30,000 nucleotides of DNA from Chrysomallon squamiferum (GCA_012295275.1 CM022668.1:7180029-7210028); one strand, 5' to 3'; positions 11,748-24,613 are shown, counted from the first letter of the stretch. The notes: generated by a model not told the origin, from the letters alone. Made by a program: numbers and translations.

Positions 11748-13277
11748 GAAAACGTAAAAAGAAAGAAATGCCTAGTAACTTTTGAAGAGAAATGCACGCT
11801 GAGGTATTTGCACGGAAAGACTGATGACCTGATCTGAATGTCAGTTGATCCGGGAGCCGGATGAAGTTCCGCGGATATTCTAACAGGCCAACAACACGGC
11901 GAATGTCAAAAAAAGTAAACAGCTTCATTGATTGGTCAAGCACAAGCAGACATCAGAGTGAATCGAGGACGTAATTAACTCCGACGAAATGGACAGAGCG
12001 TTGACTTCACGGACAGCACAGTTTTCTCGCGAACACAGAAACAACGCGTTTTTCAAGTGCCGTTGATTTGGGACCGTGTTTTTATTTATATATATTTATT
12101 TTTTTTTAAAGACCTGTGAAATGAAGTCCATTATGTAAAGTGAACGTGTCTGTTTGAACGTCAGCCTTCTCAGGATAACTTTCTACTTAATGAATAGTTT
12201 ATAAAGTTATAGCAAAATGAATGACTATGCAGTTACTGAATGACTTTAGAGTTTTTTTTACTTTATGGACTATACCTGTTACTCGAGTCCAGTATGCAGT
12301 TTATAAATGGACTGTAATTACAGAATACACATGAATACACAGTTAAAATGGTCTGTCAAATTTAATAAATAGACAATAGAGTACAATGTCTAGGTTTTAA
12401 GAGAATAACAAGAAAATTTATAATACTAATGATAATGATGATGATGATGATGATAATATTATTAATAGCTACTACAACAGTAACAATAATAATGGTAAAC
12501 ATATATATTTATTTTTGTAACACCATTATGTGAACAGTGCTGTAGGTAAAAGAAAGAAAGAAAGAAACAGAAAGAATGAAAGAAAAGAAAAGAAACAAAT
12601 GATAAATACAAAGAAAAAAAGAAAAGAACAAAAGGAAAGACGAAATCATAAAAGAAAAAAAGGATTGAAACCGAAGAAAGAAAAGAAAGAAAGAGAAGAA
12701 ATGAAATAAAACAGGAAAAAATGAAAGAAGAAAAGAATGAAAAAAAGCTATAAATTCTAATTAAAAGAAGAAATGCATGTACTTTTTTAATATTGCATAA
12801 ACTTTTAATATACCGACATATGACGTCATATAAAATACAAGGACCATCATATACAATAAGAGATGAAATCCTCTGACGTCATTAATAAGTTATTAGGTAT
12901 GACGTTTTTTTTTTTTTTTTTTATATATATATATATATATATATCGTGCAGACAAGACGCTACATGTCATTTTTACGTCAGAGGCAGATTCCAGGTTTAC
13001 TAGAGAACATTAATTGTTGTTCACCGGCGAGAACCGATCCCAAACACGATGGGACTGCATCTGACCATTTCACCCAAGAAGCTAATATCTGCCCACACAA
13101 CAGACAACAGGGAAAATGTCTTAACGCGCGGAAGTTATTCTGGTGTCCTAATTCTTCCAACTAACATATTTTGGCCCACAAAATTACAAAGATCGATCGA
13201 AGTCTGAAAATAAATTATCGGTTATTGGGAGAAAGAGACAAATATCGTTACAGACAGAATGAATGTGTAAATAAAAC

Positions 13278-13355
13278 GAAAAAAAAAAAAAAAGAAAAAA
13301 AAAGAAGAAGAAGAAGAAGAAGAAGAAGAAGAAGAAAAGAAAAGAAAAAGGAAAG
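13278..13355 (+). repeat. poly-A then GAA tract
   Basis: A-runs followed by about ten GAA units and GAAA-type DNA; purine only. Confidence 0.9.
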
Positions 13356-13406
13356 AAAAGAAACAGACATTCAGATATTTCGTTCATTTGGAAGATACCA
13401 GCATTT

Positions 13407-13480
13407 GTTGTAAAACATCGCTAATTTCCGGATCCACACGTATGATGTCGGCGCTCGTTGTAAAACATCGCTAATTTCCG
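13407..13480 (+). repeat. 24-bp direct repeat, 50 bp apart
   Basis: GTTGTAAAACATCGC followed by TAATTTCCG occurs exactly at 13407-13430 and 13457-13480. The sequence between (GGATCCACACGTATGATG and on) is not repeated. Confidence 0.9.
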
Positions 13481-14837
13481 TAGGGAAATCTTCTCAACCT
13501 ATCAGTGATTAGGAAAAGCTGGACGAGATAGAGAGCGAAGAGAAATTTGTCATTAGGCGGTGATAAGGCCGAGAAGATGTAAATCTGGATAATAACAAGA
13601 AAATCATTCTCGTGGCGAAATGTGATTTGCGTTAATAATTTCACGGCGCCATTTTGATTTTTTATTATTTTTTTTTTTCCGACTGTCTAAGATTTACGGA
13701 TAAACGTGATGGCAAAAATAACTGGCGTGAAAGTGGAACACAATTCATAGTCTTCTTTTTGTTGTCTTCCTTTATTTATACTTTCTTTTGTTTCTCTTCT
13801 TTTAATCATTGTATCCTTCGTTTTTTTTAGTTTATTCGTCAATCACTTCGTCCATTAATTTTTTTTTCAGTTTTTTTTTTTCTGTCATTCATTTTTGTTT
13901 TGTTGTTTCTTTCATTTCTTTAATTCTTTTTTTTTTTTTAATTCAATCTTTTTCTCAAGTCTCTGTCTTTTTTTTTTTCCACACTTTCTTTCTTTTATTT
14001 CATTCTTTTTCATTCATTCTTTATTCTTTTTTGTTTTCTTTTTTCTTTTCTATTTGTTTTTGTCCGTTTCTTACTTTAATTTGTTTCTTTTAAAGTAAAT
14101 TTCTGCAGTTTCAAATAAAAAATATATTAACTTTGGTCAGAATAATGGAAGAATGTTGGTACCAAAGCAACCGATTTTATATAAAATATTAATCAGTAGA
14201 TTCAATCAAAGCCGCAGCAACTTTTCTGGAATTTCTCGTCTGGATAACAGTATTTTCTCTCATCATTTCCGATCGCCATATTTTGTTTTTCCACCCTCCT
14301 TTCTTTCTTTATTTTTTAAAAATATTATTTTACCCTAAAATTGTCATTAAGGACACCTTAATTTTAATTTTTGCTGGGTTATTATAATTATTATTATATT
14401 TTTTCTAATAGAGTTCTTTTTTTTTTTACTTTTTTTTTTAAATTTTTTATTTTAATAAGAAACATAATGTCTATGTCACAGATATAATGCACGTACAGTA
14501 ATATATAACACATACATATACATACATACATATATATATATATAATTATATACATATATAGGTAAAATACAAAAAACACTGTTAATAATGATAAAACTAA
14601 AAATTATCAATGATGATAACTGATGATAACGACGACAACGACAGTGATGCAGAACACAATGACAACGATCTTATCACTGTCCACAAGGTTTTCTGCCATT
14701 AAAAAAATAATAATAAAAAGCATAACAAACAAACAAAACAAAACAAAACAAAAAAATTAAAACACCTTTACCAATAATTACGTAACCAAGATAACGATGA
14801 CGACAACAACAAGGACGACAACGACGTTGCTACTCAC

Positions 14838-15035
14838 CACTACCACTGAACTTCAGAGGCCTCGCTATGACGTCAAGTCTATCGACACTGAGGGCAACGA
14901 GGGCGTACGTCGACGCGTACGTGACCACGCCCTGGGAGTAGCGCACGAGCTTGCAGCCAACGTCGCCGCCGTACCAGTCAATCGTGCTCTTCCAGACGAT
15001 GTCAGTCAAGACGTTGACGAGTCCAGCAGACAAGT
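14838..15035 (-). CDS. CCAPR-like: GPCR exon: TM2, extracellular loop 1, TM3 and loop 2 start
   Basis: The exon is 198 nt: two bases completing the TM2 aspartate, 65 codons, and one trailing G. It encodes LSAGLVNVLTDIVWK (TM2), STIDWYGG (loop 1), VGCKLVRYSQGVVTYASTYA (TM3 with the conserved disulfide cysteine) and ALSVDRLDVIARPLKFSGS. The acceptor is TTGTTTCTCTCAG and the donor is GTGAGT (14837-14832). The exon is visibly less AT-rich than its surroundings. The motif at the end of TM3 is DRL (codons GAT AGA CTT) rather than DRY; the following D and the P-K-F pattern of this family are kept. Its TGACGTCA at 14868-14875 is coding. Confidence 0.93.
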
Positions 15036-15262
15036 CTGAGAGAAACAAGAACGGGAAAAAACTGACTGAATACTGAGTGAAGTGTTAAAACGTCTCGTTA
15101 GTAATTGAACTTAAATACTATTTTCTAAAATTGTTTGCTAATGGTTTTGTTTTGTTTTGTTTTTGTTTTTTTTAACTTGCTGTTGTACCTGAAGTTGTGT
15201 TAAAATGAAGAAAAACTATATTTTGTGATTTCTTTCTGATATTTGTGACAGTCATAAACATC

Positions 15263-15265
<3 letters not shown>

Positions 15266-15350
<85 letters not shown>
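15266..15350 (+). repeat. TA then GA microsatellites
   Basis: TA to 15294, then GA to 15350. Left flank of dispersed repeat copy 2. Confidence 0.97.
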
Positions 15351-15540
<190 letters not shown>

Positions 15541-16277
15541 TCTGTATGAGAAATTATATATAAAGACAGACATACTTTCAGATACATAAATAGACAGAGA
15601 GAGAGAGACAAGCAAACAGACATGCATACTGAGATAGACAGCTTCATAAATGGAAATAAATAATGAAAAAATGTGAGAACATAAATAAGTAGAAAGACAG
15701 ACAGAGAGATAGACAGGAAGAAAGAAGGACGGCTAGTGAGTGACAGAGCGAAAGAACTAGAGACAGGGAAACAGAAATCTAGAGAGCATCAAAGGACATG
15801 AACACTGCTGTAACGTTATTAATTACTGGCCAGATATGAAGATATTCCGCGATATTCCACGGCAAAGCGAAAACTAATGACTTCTGAGATCTCGAGATAA
15901 ACTCGTTATTCTGCGAGAATGTTTCTGACATGTTCTTATCACGGTGATCACACGCAACCCAAGCGATCGAAGAGTTGCTGTTTGTCCGGGAGACGTGTAC
16001 AAAGTTCCGTGACCATTCTGTACGTTTGCAAATTTACAAACTGTATATATTTATTTTTTCTTTTATATATTTTGTCTTATTTTATTACGAGCACACACAC
16101 ACAGACACACGCGCGCGAGCGCGCACTCATACGCACAGTACATGCATATATATTTTAATTTTAATTTTTAAATTTTTGGTGAATTCATTTACTTTTTTAA
16201 TATCAACTGAAGAGGTTATTTCATTTTAAAATGTTATGTCCAGCTTTGAAATGAAAAATTTAATCTTTTATCTCTGT

Positions 16278-16311
16278 GTATCTATCTATCTATCTATCGA
16301 TATTTATCTAT

Positions 16312-16381
<70 letters not shown>

Positions 16382-16450
16382 GTCTGTCTGTCTGTCTGTC
16401 TGTCTGTTTATCTGTATCTATCTCCATCCTATCTGTCCATCTATCTATCA

Positions 16451-16496
<46 letters not shown>

Positions 16497-16545
16497 ATAT
16501 ATATATATATATTATATATCTGTTTGTCTGTCTGCCTCTTTTTGA
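16278..16545 (+). repeat. TATC / TGTC array
   Basis: TATC block, TGTC block, an imperfect stretch (ATCTCCATCCTATCTGTCC), a second TATC block, a TA run and a short TGTC tail. Confidence 0.97.
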
Positions 16546-16880
16546 AAGGAGAAAATTCAGCACATTTTGTTATTTTAAGAAAAATACAATTAAAGTTTTC
16601 CACAGTTTTTCTACGAGAACCTTTCACGATATTTTTGAGAAAAAAAAGAAAAGAAAAGGAATCCCACGCCTCTTGGTAAACAATTTCGTAAATGATTAAT
16701 AGTAATTAACACGCAGTACATAATTTCGTGGTTGCTGTAGAAACATGAAAATATAGCTTTATTATATTTTTAATTTATTTAATTGTATTTAAATTTACTT
16801 TAAGGTTGTTTTTTTGGGTTTTTTAAAGATTGTTTTAATTGTTTATTGGGTTATATTTCATTTTACTTTTTATTTCCATT

Positions 16881-16881
<1 letters not shown>

Positions 16882-16938
<57 letters not shown>
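16882..16938 (+). repeat. GA microsatellite
   Basis: Uninterrupted GA followed by CA-rich DNA. Confidence 0.97.
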
Positions 16939-16941
<3 letters not shown>

Positions 16942-17379
16942 AAAACACACACACACATACAGACACAGACATTTATTTATTTACACACATTTCTAACCTC
17001 TCTTTAACTAATCTAAATTATTTTTCGTAACCTCCTTGAACTCGCCACATAAATACAGGCTTCTATTTGGAACGAGAGAGACGGCAGAGCATATTAAAGA
17101 AAAACACGAGTTCAAAAAGAAAGCGTAATCAGTAGTTTAAAAGGAGCGATCGAATGAGCCTAATCAATATTAACAATATCTGTGACATACACAAACGCGA
17201 AGTGGCAGCAGAAAGGGAACTGTTAACGCAACTAGCTGTTTAGAATACATTATTCCGCGGAAAATGATCTTTATTTAAGTACGGGGAGCAAATTCACATG
17301 TCGATCAATCATCGTTTTGCTAATGTATTAATAAGTGGTGTCCTACTCCACAACCAATAAACTCCTCGTTTTATTTCGT

Positions 17380-17710
17380 ATGTGTTTGTGAGTTACCGTA
17401 TATATTCATAGTCATTCGTAACTGTTCGTACAAGCCCGTATGTATTCGTATAATGTTTGTAAATGCAATTGTTCGAGCACGTACGTATGTATTCGTAACC
17501 ATTCGTAAGCTGTTCGTATACACAGGTAACAGTATTTGTACATTTATGTATGTATATATTCATTTGTAAACTATTCGTGCATATCTGTATATATTATAAT
17601 CATTCGTAAATTTTCGTAATTTTTATTTGTATTCTTAATCATTCGTAAATGTTCGTACATGTCCGTATAGATTAGCAATCATTCGTAAACAATCGTGCAT
17701 TTTCGTAGTT
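17380..17710 (+). repeat. Degenerate minisatellite, about 40-bp unit
   Basis: CATTCGTAA-type starts recur at 17413, 17500, 17561, 17601, 17640 and 17680, with a weaker one near 17453. The unit reads roughly CATTCGTAAATGTTCGTACA, then TGTCCGTATATATTCGTAAT. The last units are 39-40 bp apart. About seven units, each with several changes. Confidence 0.75.
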
Positions 17711-18113
17711 GAAGAATTTTGTTTCGAAAATTTCACTAATTTTGATAAAATCGCAGTAACTGTTTAATACGTTCCAGATTCCATTTCACATTTATTCTGA
17801 TATTCAAAGCGTAATGGATGTCTTCTGCAACATTAGAACATATCATACTTGTTGGAAGTCTGAAAAAAAAAATATTCATCGATATATCTCCATGGTATTA
17901 AATATACTGAAGCGTAATAAAATGATTTTGCCATGCGGAATTTTAGATTAATAGATGCTTTGCGACATAATGCAATATTTATAAAACACATAATTCACGA
18001 TTAAGAAAGAGTTTGAGGAATATTCAGATTTTTATTAATATAATGAATACAGTCCAGACACATTTGATCATATTAAAAGGTTACATTAAAATGTTTGTAT
18101 GTGTGTATATGGT

Positions 18114-18165
<52 letters not shown>

Positions 18166-19299
18166 TTGTCTGTCATTCTCTGTGTGTGTGTCTCTCGTTC
18201 TATCCTCTGACCCTCATTTTTCCTGTTTTATCTCTTTTTCGTTCTATCTTTCAGTGTCTTTCGCTCACTTTGCTCTATATTCTAAATAAACGCACGCACA
18301 CGCATACATTCGTTTGTAGTACACACACACACACATACACACACATCGACGTTCTTACTGAAAGTTACAACATATAAATTACAAAACAACATTTATTCAG
18401 TATAGATTTCTTGATTTCGTTTTTTATTTCTGCGTAACAGAAACAGTGATACCAGTCTATTCCGTGAACCACTCCAGTGGGTACCAGTCGATAGCCCAGG
18501 TCACGTGTTACCGACAACGATCAGTCGATCGATCAGTCAATCAGTCATAAACGCGCTTAACTGTGAAGGTTCAGACACATTTGTCATGGGCAAACAACAA
18601 TAAACTTGATTTATTTGTATCAGGTTTTTCTTGCGTTTAGCGATGATAAGTCAAAATAATACGACAAATTTTTAAAATTAATTACTGTGGATATAATTAA
18701 AATTAATAATAGATATTATTAAGTTATAAAGATGTTTGAATAAACGTTTTCATATATATCCAAACAGTCTGATACATAGATAGAAATGTATTTATATACA
18801 GATACCATAGACCTGCATACACATACAAACGTACATATATACATACATACATACAAACATACATACATACAAACAAACATACAGACATACATACACACAC
18901 ATACAGACAGACAGAATTTAAAAGATATAATCAGATACAAGGATATAAATAACTTAGCAAACACACAGACAGACATACAGACAGACAATTCAATATATAA
19001 ACAAAGCTTGTCGTTTAGTAAGTATTAATTCTATTTTTTCTTTCTTTTTTTCTCAATCCTTCTTTATCTCGTAATCAAATTCGTGACAGGGCGAAAGGCT
19101 GACTGTTCAATGTCTGCACGTGAAATGCGCAGCAATTTCACGACATTGTGACGTAAAATAAAATGACGTGACGTAAATTGTTATTGGCAACTGACCGTTA
19201 CCTCAATAACAGTTTACAATCTATTTTGTTTTACACTATAATTACGGTTCAAGCGAAGTCGCTTTTTCTGCTGTTGTTTAGCTAATGCAGACGACGAAC

Positions 19300-19827
19300 T
19301 GAGAGAGAGAGAGAAGAAGAAGAACGCAGAGAAATAAAATAGAAAGAAAATGAAAGAAATAAAATGAAAAGAAAAAAGCGAGAAATAGAATGGCAAGAAA
19401 GAAGAAAAAAGCAAGAAATGTGAAAGAAAGGCAGAAAGGAAAGAAAAAAGGAGGAAAGAAGGAAGGAAGGAAGAATAAAGGAAAGAAGAAAGAAAGACGG
19501 AACGAAATAAGGAAAAAGGAAGGTGAGTTTAGAAGAAGACAAAGAATGGAGAAAGACTTAAAGAATGAAAGAAAACATGAATGAATTATGAAATGAAAGA
19601 ATATGAATAAAGAAAAAACTAAAAGATGGAAAGGAAAATAGAAAGGAACAAGAGGAACATAGGAAGAACAGACGAAGACAGCAGAGAAAAAAGAATGAAG
19701 GATGAAGAAAAAAGAAAGAAGGATTGAGAATAAAGAAAATAAATAAATAAAGTGTAAAAAATTGAAATAAAAGAGAAATATACATGCGAACAAAAAAACA
19801 ACAAACAAAAACAAATAATAACAAAAA

Positions 19828-19861
<34 letters not shown>

Positions 19862-20050
19862 ATAAAATAAAAAATGAAAAATAAATATATATAAACAAAC
19901 AAATAATAAATAAATAAATAAATAAATATGAAAATAAATGGAAATAAATAAATAAAAATAATTAAACAAAGAAACAAAGAAACTAACCAGCAAACAAACA
20001 AACTAACAAATAAAGAAATAAAGAAAGACATAAATAAATAAATAAATAAA
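19300..20050 (+). repeat. Purine-rich GAAA / AAAT tract, about 750 bp
   Basis: The plus strand is almost free of pyrimidines for long stretches: GAAA, GGAA and AGAA units to about 19760, then AAAT, AAC and AAT units. The minus-strand frame of 206 codons here (rich in F, L, S) is the complement of this tract. Confidence 0.85.
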
Positions 20051-20949
20051 TGTTTTTAAATGAACTTTCTCAAATATTACTGCGCGCTTGTTTAATCCTG
20101 ATGCTTCTTTGAGCATGCGTGGACGTTGCTAAACGTCATATCCCGAAAACGTAACCGGATTGATGACGTCATTTCTCTTATTAATCTGGCATATACAATG
20201 AATACATCAAAAGTTTCTTTATTATTATTATTATTTTGTTGTTGTTGTTGACGTTAATATTGTTCATTGTTATTGTTTTTGTTGTCATTGATATAATTGT
20301 TGTTACACTTATCGGATTTTCATGTTGTTACCACCATTCATTGATTATTGTTGTTTGTTGTTGTTATGCACTAATGATTTCAGTAATTAAATTATGAACT
20401 AAGTAACTAGGTATTATTGTCATCATCAATATTATTATTATTATCATCATCATCATCATCATCATCACCATAATCGTTATTGTTATTGTTGTTACTGTTG
20501 TGTTGTTGCTGTTGCTGTTATCATGGTGCGTTTTCTCATGTTGCGGTTTGTTAGAATCAAATGAAATTACCTGGCAGAAACTTGTTCACAGATTTCTGCA
20601 AACCGTAAAAAGTCATCTCATTTTTACAGCCGCATATTCGTAGGTTTTCTTAATTCATTTTTTTTCTTTCTTTCCATTTTTCTTTTATGTTTTTCTTTCT
20701 TTCCTTTGGTTGCAAATGTAATTACACATTAATACCAATCCTGTTTTTTTTTTTTTCTTCAAAGTGTCAGCTACGTAGAACTTAAAATTCAAATTTATGT
20801 TAGTTTTCTTTCGTGAATACGAAATGTTAAAAAATACCTTTCTTTAATCTTTTTATTAATAATAATAATAATACATAAACAAACATGCGAGCTATCAAAA
20901 AAAAAAAAAAAAAAAAAAAAACGAATAAGGGTGATAATTGCTTCATAAT

Positions 20950-20953
20950 AAAA

Positions 20954-21004
<51 letters not shown>

Positions 21005-21070
21005 AAATAAAATAAATAATAAATATAGAATAAATAAATAATAAAAAAAAAAAAAAAAAAAAAAAAAAAT
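20950..21070 (+). repeat. AAAT microsatellite and poly-A
   Basis: About 15 AAAT units, variants, then a poly-A run to 21069 followed by TATATATATA. It ends about 100 bp from the TM1 exon donor. Confidence 0.95.
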
Positions 21071-21178
21071 TATATATATATAATTTAAAAGAGCGGCTTT
21101 AAATAATCAAGGGAGATAACTCACCGGTGATAACCATCTAACGGAAATAGCCGAAGAGCGGTTAGTGTTGTGACTTAC

Positions 21179-21314
21179 CGGCAATGGCGAGGTTGAGAAT
21201 GAAGAAGTTCATTCTGGAACGTCTGTTTTTCGACATTGCGATGACGAAGATGACGAGAGAGTTTCCCACCACAATCAACACAAAGAGAGCTATCAGGAAC
21301 GACAACTGTTCTCT
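21179..21314 (-). CDS. CCAPR-like: GPCR exon: TM1 to start of TM2
   Basis: The exon is 136 nt (45 codons plus one base) and starts REQLSFLIALFVLIVVGN, which is TM1 with the conserved GN pair. It continues through a basic first intracellular loop (SKNRRSR) into MNFFILNLAIA at the start of TM2. The acceptor is TTATCTCCCTTGCAG (AG at 21316-21315) and the donor is GTAAGT at 21178-21173. The last base G joins AC of the next exon to make the TM2 aspartate of LAIAD, which supports the phase-1 junction. A second, stronger acceptor (T-tract then ATTACAG, ending at 21378) lies exactly 63 nt upstream in the same open frame. The exon could therefore start at 21377 and add 21 residues. The extracellular N-terminus before this point is missing. 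Confidence 0.9.
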
Positions 21315-21814
21315 CTGCAAGGGAGATAAATACGGATATAAATTAACGGGATATGAAATATCATTCAGTACATACAACTGTAATAAAAAAAAAACGACAA
21401 TGACGACGACAAAACAAAAACAACAACAACAGTAGCAGTAGTGTTAATAATAATGTATGAATGATTGAATGAATAAATAAACAACAAAAATCAGCAGTTT
21501 ATTTAATTGCACAAACATACATTCAAACATACTGAATTAATTTACTTTTGTTACTGAGACTGCTGCCACTGCTATATACATACCCATGCACACAAACACA
21601 TATAGACACACAGTTAAACCTATACACGTATAAATGCATACACACACACATAAACATACACACACTCAAACACATATATACAGACAAACACGCACATTTG
21701 TACACATTTATATATCTCCCGCTACAAAGCTTGATTTTGTCACAACTAAATATAAAAAAATAATATTAATAAAATATTATAAAATAAAAAAAAATAAAAT
21801 AAATGAATCATTAG

Positions 21815-21852
21815 AAGAAGAAGAAGAAGAAGAAGAAGAAGAAGAAGAAGAA
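21815..21852 (+). repeat. GAA microsatellite
   Basis: About twelve GAA units followed by an A-run. Confidence 0.95.
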
Positions 21853-22404
21853 AAAAAAAAGATAAAATAAATATGTGTGTGTGAGTAACATTTAATCAGA
21901 AATTCGCCACCTCTGCATCTGCGTAGGTAGATTAATTTGATCTGTCATTACGTGTGACGTGAACGAACGAGTGATACAGATTTGCTGTCTGAAGAATATC
22001 AAATACTGAAATTACCTAGCTGTAATATTACATGGGTAGTGTATGGTTTCGTAAGCAGCAATAGCTTGTCGCTGAACAGTCTACACAGAGCAACTGTGAA
22101 ATACTGTTTAGTATGACACCGGTTGACCGGAATACAATTTAACTCCCGGACAAGAATCGTGCCCCGACGTACGTATGACGGCATTTTCTTGCTCTGTTAG
22201 AAATATCGAAACTTCAGAAGTCGAGACGAATACACAATTTGGCAGAGACGTACATACATCAAACGTCTGCAGATCGTACGATTGGAGAATTCATCTCCGA
22301 CTGTCGCACGTCCACATTAAATAACAATTCATCAACGATTTTAAGCGAGCGCAGTAAATTAACAACACCAGTGGTGTACGTAATACGGGAGAGTCTTTGC
22401 TTAC

Positions 22405-22468
22405 TGACGTCATAGAGGTCATGCTGTATGGTGTTAGCGATGTCTGTCAAACTGGTTGTCAGGGAGAT
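22405..22468 (-). CDS. Candidate 64-nt exon, unassigned
   Basis: A segment with a good acceptor (CTACGCTTATTCACAG) and donor (GTAAGC) has one open frame, reading ISLTTSLTDIANTIQHDLYDV plus one base. The other two frames contain stops. It lies about 1.1 kb upstream of the TM1 exon on the same strand, so it could encode part of the receptor N-terminus. Its exit phase (1) does not match the phase-0 entry of the TM1 exon under either acceptor, so a further exon would be needed between them, or this is a chance structure. The flanking 300 bases are less AT-rich than average. I do not recognise the peptide. Confidence 0.25.
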
Positions 22469-24017
22469 CTGTGAATAAGCGTAGATGTGTTTTCGTGATT
22501 ATATATTAACTTGAATATTAACTTGATGCAATGTCTTGATTACATCATGAACAGTTAGATCATGAACATTACAAATGACTAGGCATAAAAAAGACCTCGT
22601 TATATATATTATCCTGTTAGTGGGATGGTGCATGTAAAAGACCTTTTGTTGCTAATCTAAAACATTTTTACCCATGAGTTTTCTTTAATCATGCGTAAAT
22701 ACACAAACGCACACATACAAACACACACACAAACACACACATACACACACACATATATACGTATATTATAAAGAGTTATGAAGTTGCTTCATAATATCTG
22801 TAATGATAATTAAAAGATCCCTGACATCACGTGATTAGTTTAAAGTATAAATTACCCATAATACATACTTCACAGTGATTAGTTCAGCGGTGATATACAC
22901 CAGTTATAAAATGCGGACGCTGCACAATTCGGTATAGTCTCAGTTTAATGTACGTGAATTTAGCCTGAACATGTCATCCACTGAAATACAAGGAAAACGC
23001 TGAACTTATTTCTGTTTTGCTTAGAAAATGAAACTAAAAAACCCTCCTGGAACTCTTCTTTTTAAAAACTTTCGTTTTTGCGTTCTTGAAATCAAGCTTT
23101 CGAACGATTCTGCGTAAAAAAAAAAAATATTTCTTTATTTTCATAATCCATTTAATAAAAAAAAATAATAATGAAATTCTGAATATCCACAACTGTTTAT
23201 TCCAAACCATTTAATTTTCTTTTTCAAATGAACTTTATTTCAATAGTGGACTGAACGAAGGACACAAATATTCCGAACACGTCCAGTGCGCATGACAAAT
23301 TAATCCGTAGTACATCCTTTCAGCATGTAACAAATCATAAACGATTACTGGCGCTTAAGAATGTTACCTCACAAATAACATTCCACTTTCGTTTATACAA
23401 GAGAAAATGAAAGAAAGGAAAACAAAAAGAATTTTTAAAAAATTAAAAAAGTAGATAAAACCACTGAAAAATAAATAAATGAAAATAATTCTGCTTGGAT
23501 TTATTTCTAAGTAAAGAAAAAAATAACAGTGAAAAGAAAAATATTGTATTAAAGCTTTGATCATTACCAACAAATAATATATATATATATTATATATTTA
23601 CATATTTAGTTACTTAATTAGTTTCTGTATTTGCCATTTAAAATTAATGGAAAAAATAAAATTAAACATTAAGATTTTAAAATTATTCCGCGAAAATATA
23701 CGAAACATTCCGAACAAACACGAACGTCGGCTTCGGGGATAATCGTAGTTAATATTAACTTTCAGAGAATTGTGTTATCGGAAATGGTTTCAGTTTTGTT
23801 ACAAGTCAACGAAGCTGAAAATTAAATTATTTCTTGGCAACGTAAATTACCACGGTTCGGATTCTTTTCGAAGTGTACCGCCATTTTGGTTACATGTCGC
23901 CATACTGTCGAGGTCAAAGTGCGGTCGCATGGGGTACCGAGGTGAGGCGCGAAGGGAACTCGTGAACGAAAACGAGTTTGGTTCGTAAAGGTTCAAAGAT
24001 TAGAAGATTTAACTGAC

Positions 24018-24117
<100 letters not shown>

Positions 24118-24429
24118 AATAACTATTTATTTTATCACTTGATTCAGAAAAACTGCGTTTCAGATATCTGAGAATTCCAGTAATTAAAACAATTCCTGAT
24201 GACGTAGTACGAAATAAAAAAAAAAAAAAAATTAAAAAACTTTAATGTCAAGTGAACAGACTAGTTTTCAAAGCTGGTGACGTCATTTCCGTCTACTCGG
24301 GTCAAAATGACACATGTGAATACAAATTTAAAACAAAAAAGTAATAAAAATAAAAATAATAATATTAATATGATTAAAGCGTCATCATTTAAAGGCCAAG
24401 AAAACAAAGAAGTAACATATATTAAACAA

Positions 24430-24613
<184 letters not shown>

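Noticed and set aside
12946-13164. 72-codon plus-strand frame (MQTRRYMSFLRQRQIPG...)
   Set aside because: No recognisable family, no upstream signals; a frame of similar length is open on the other strand too.
17380-17710. CRISPR-like appearance of repeated units
   Set aside because: Units are contiguous and degenerate with no unique spacers, and the genome is clearly eukaryotic.
19278-20031. Minus-strand frames of 157 and 206 codons, F/L/S-rich, resembling membrane proteins
   Set aside because: They are the complement of a purine-rich simple-sequence tract; hydrophobicity follows from TTT, CTT and TTC codons.
23849-23960. Minus-strand MATCNQNGG segment before a GTAATT donor in a GC-richer stretch
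   Set aside because: Exit phase 2 would create a stop or a mismatch with the TM1 exon; no further support.
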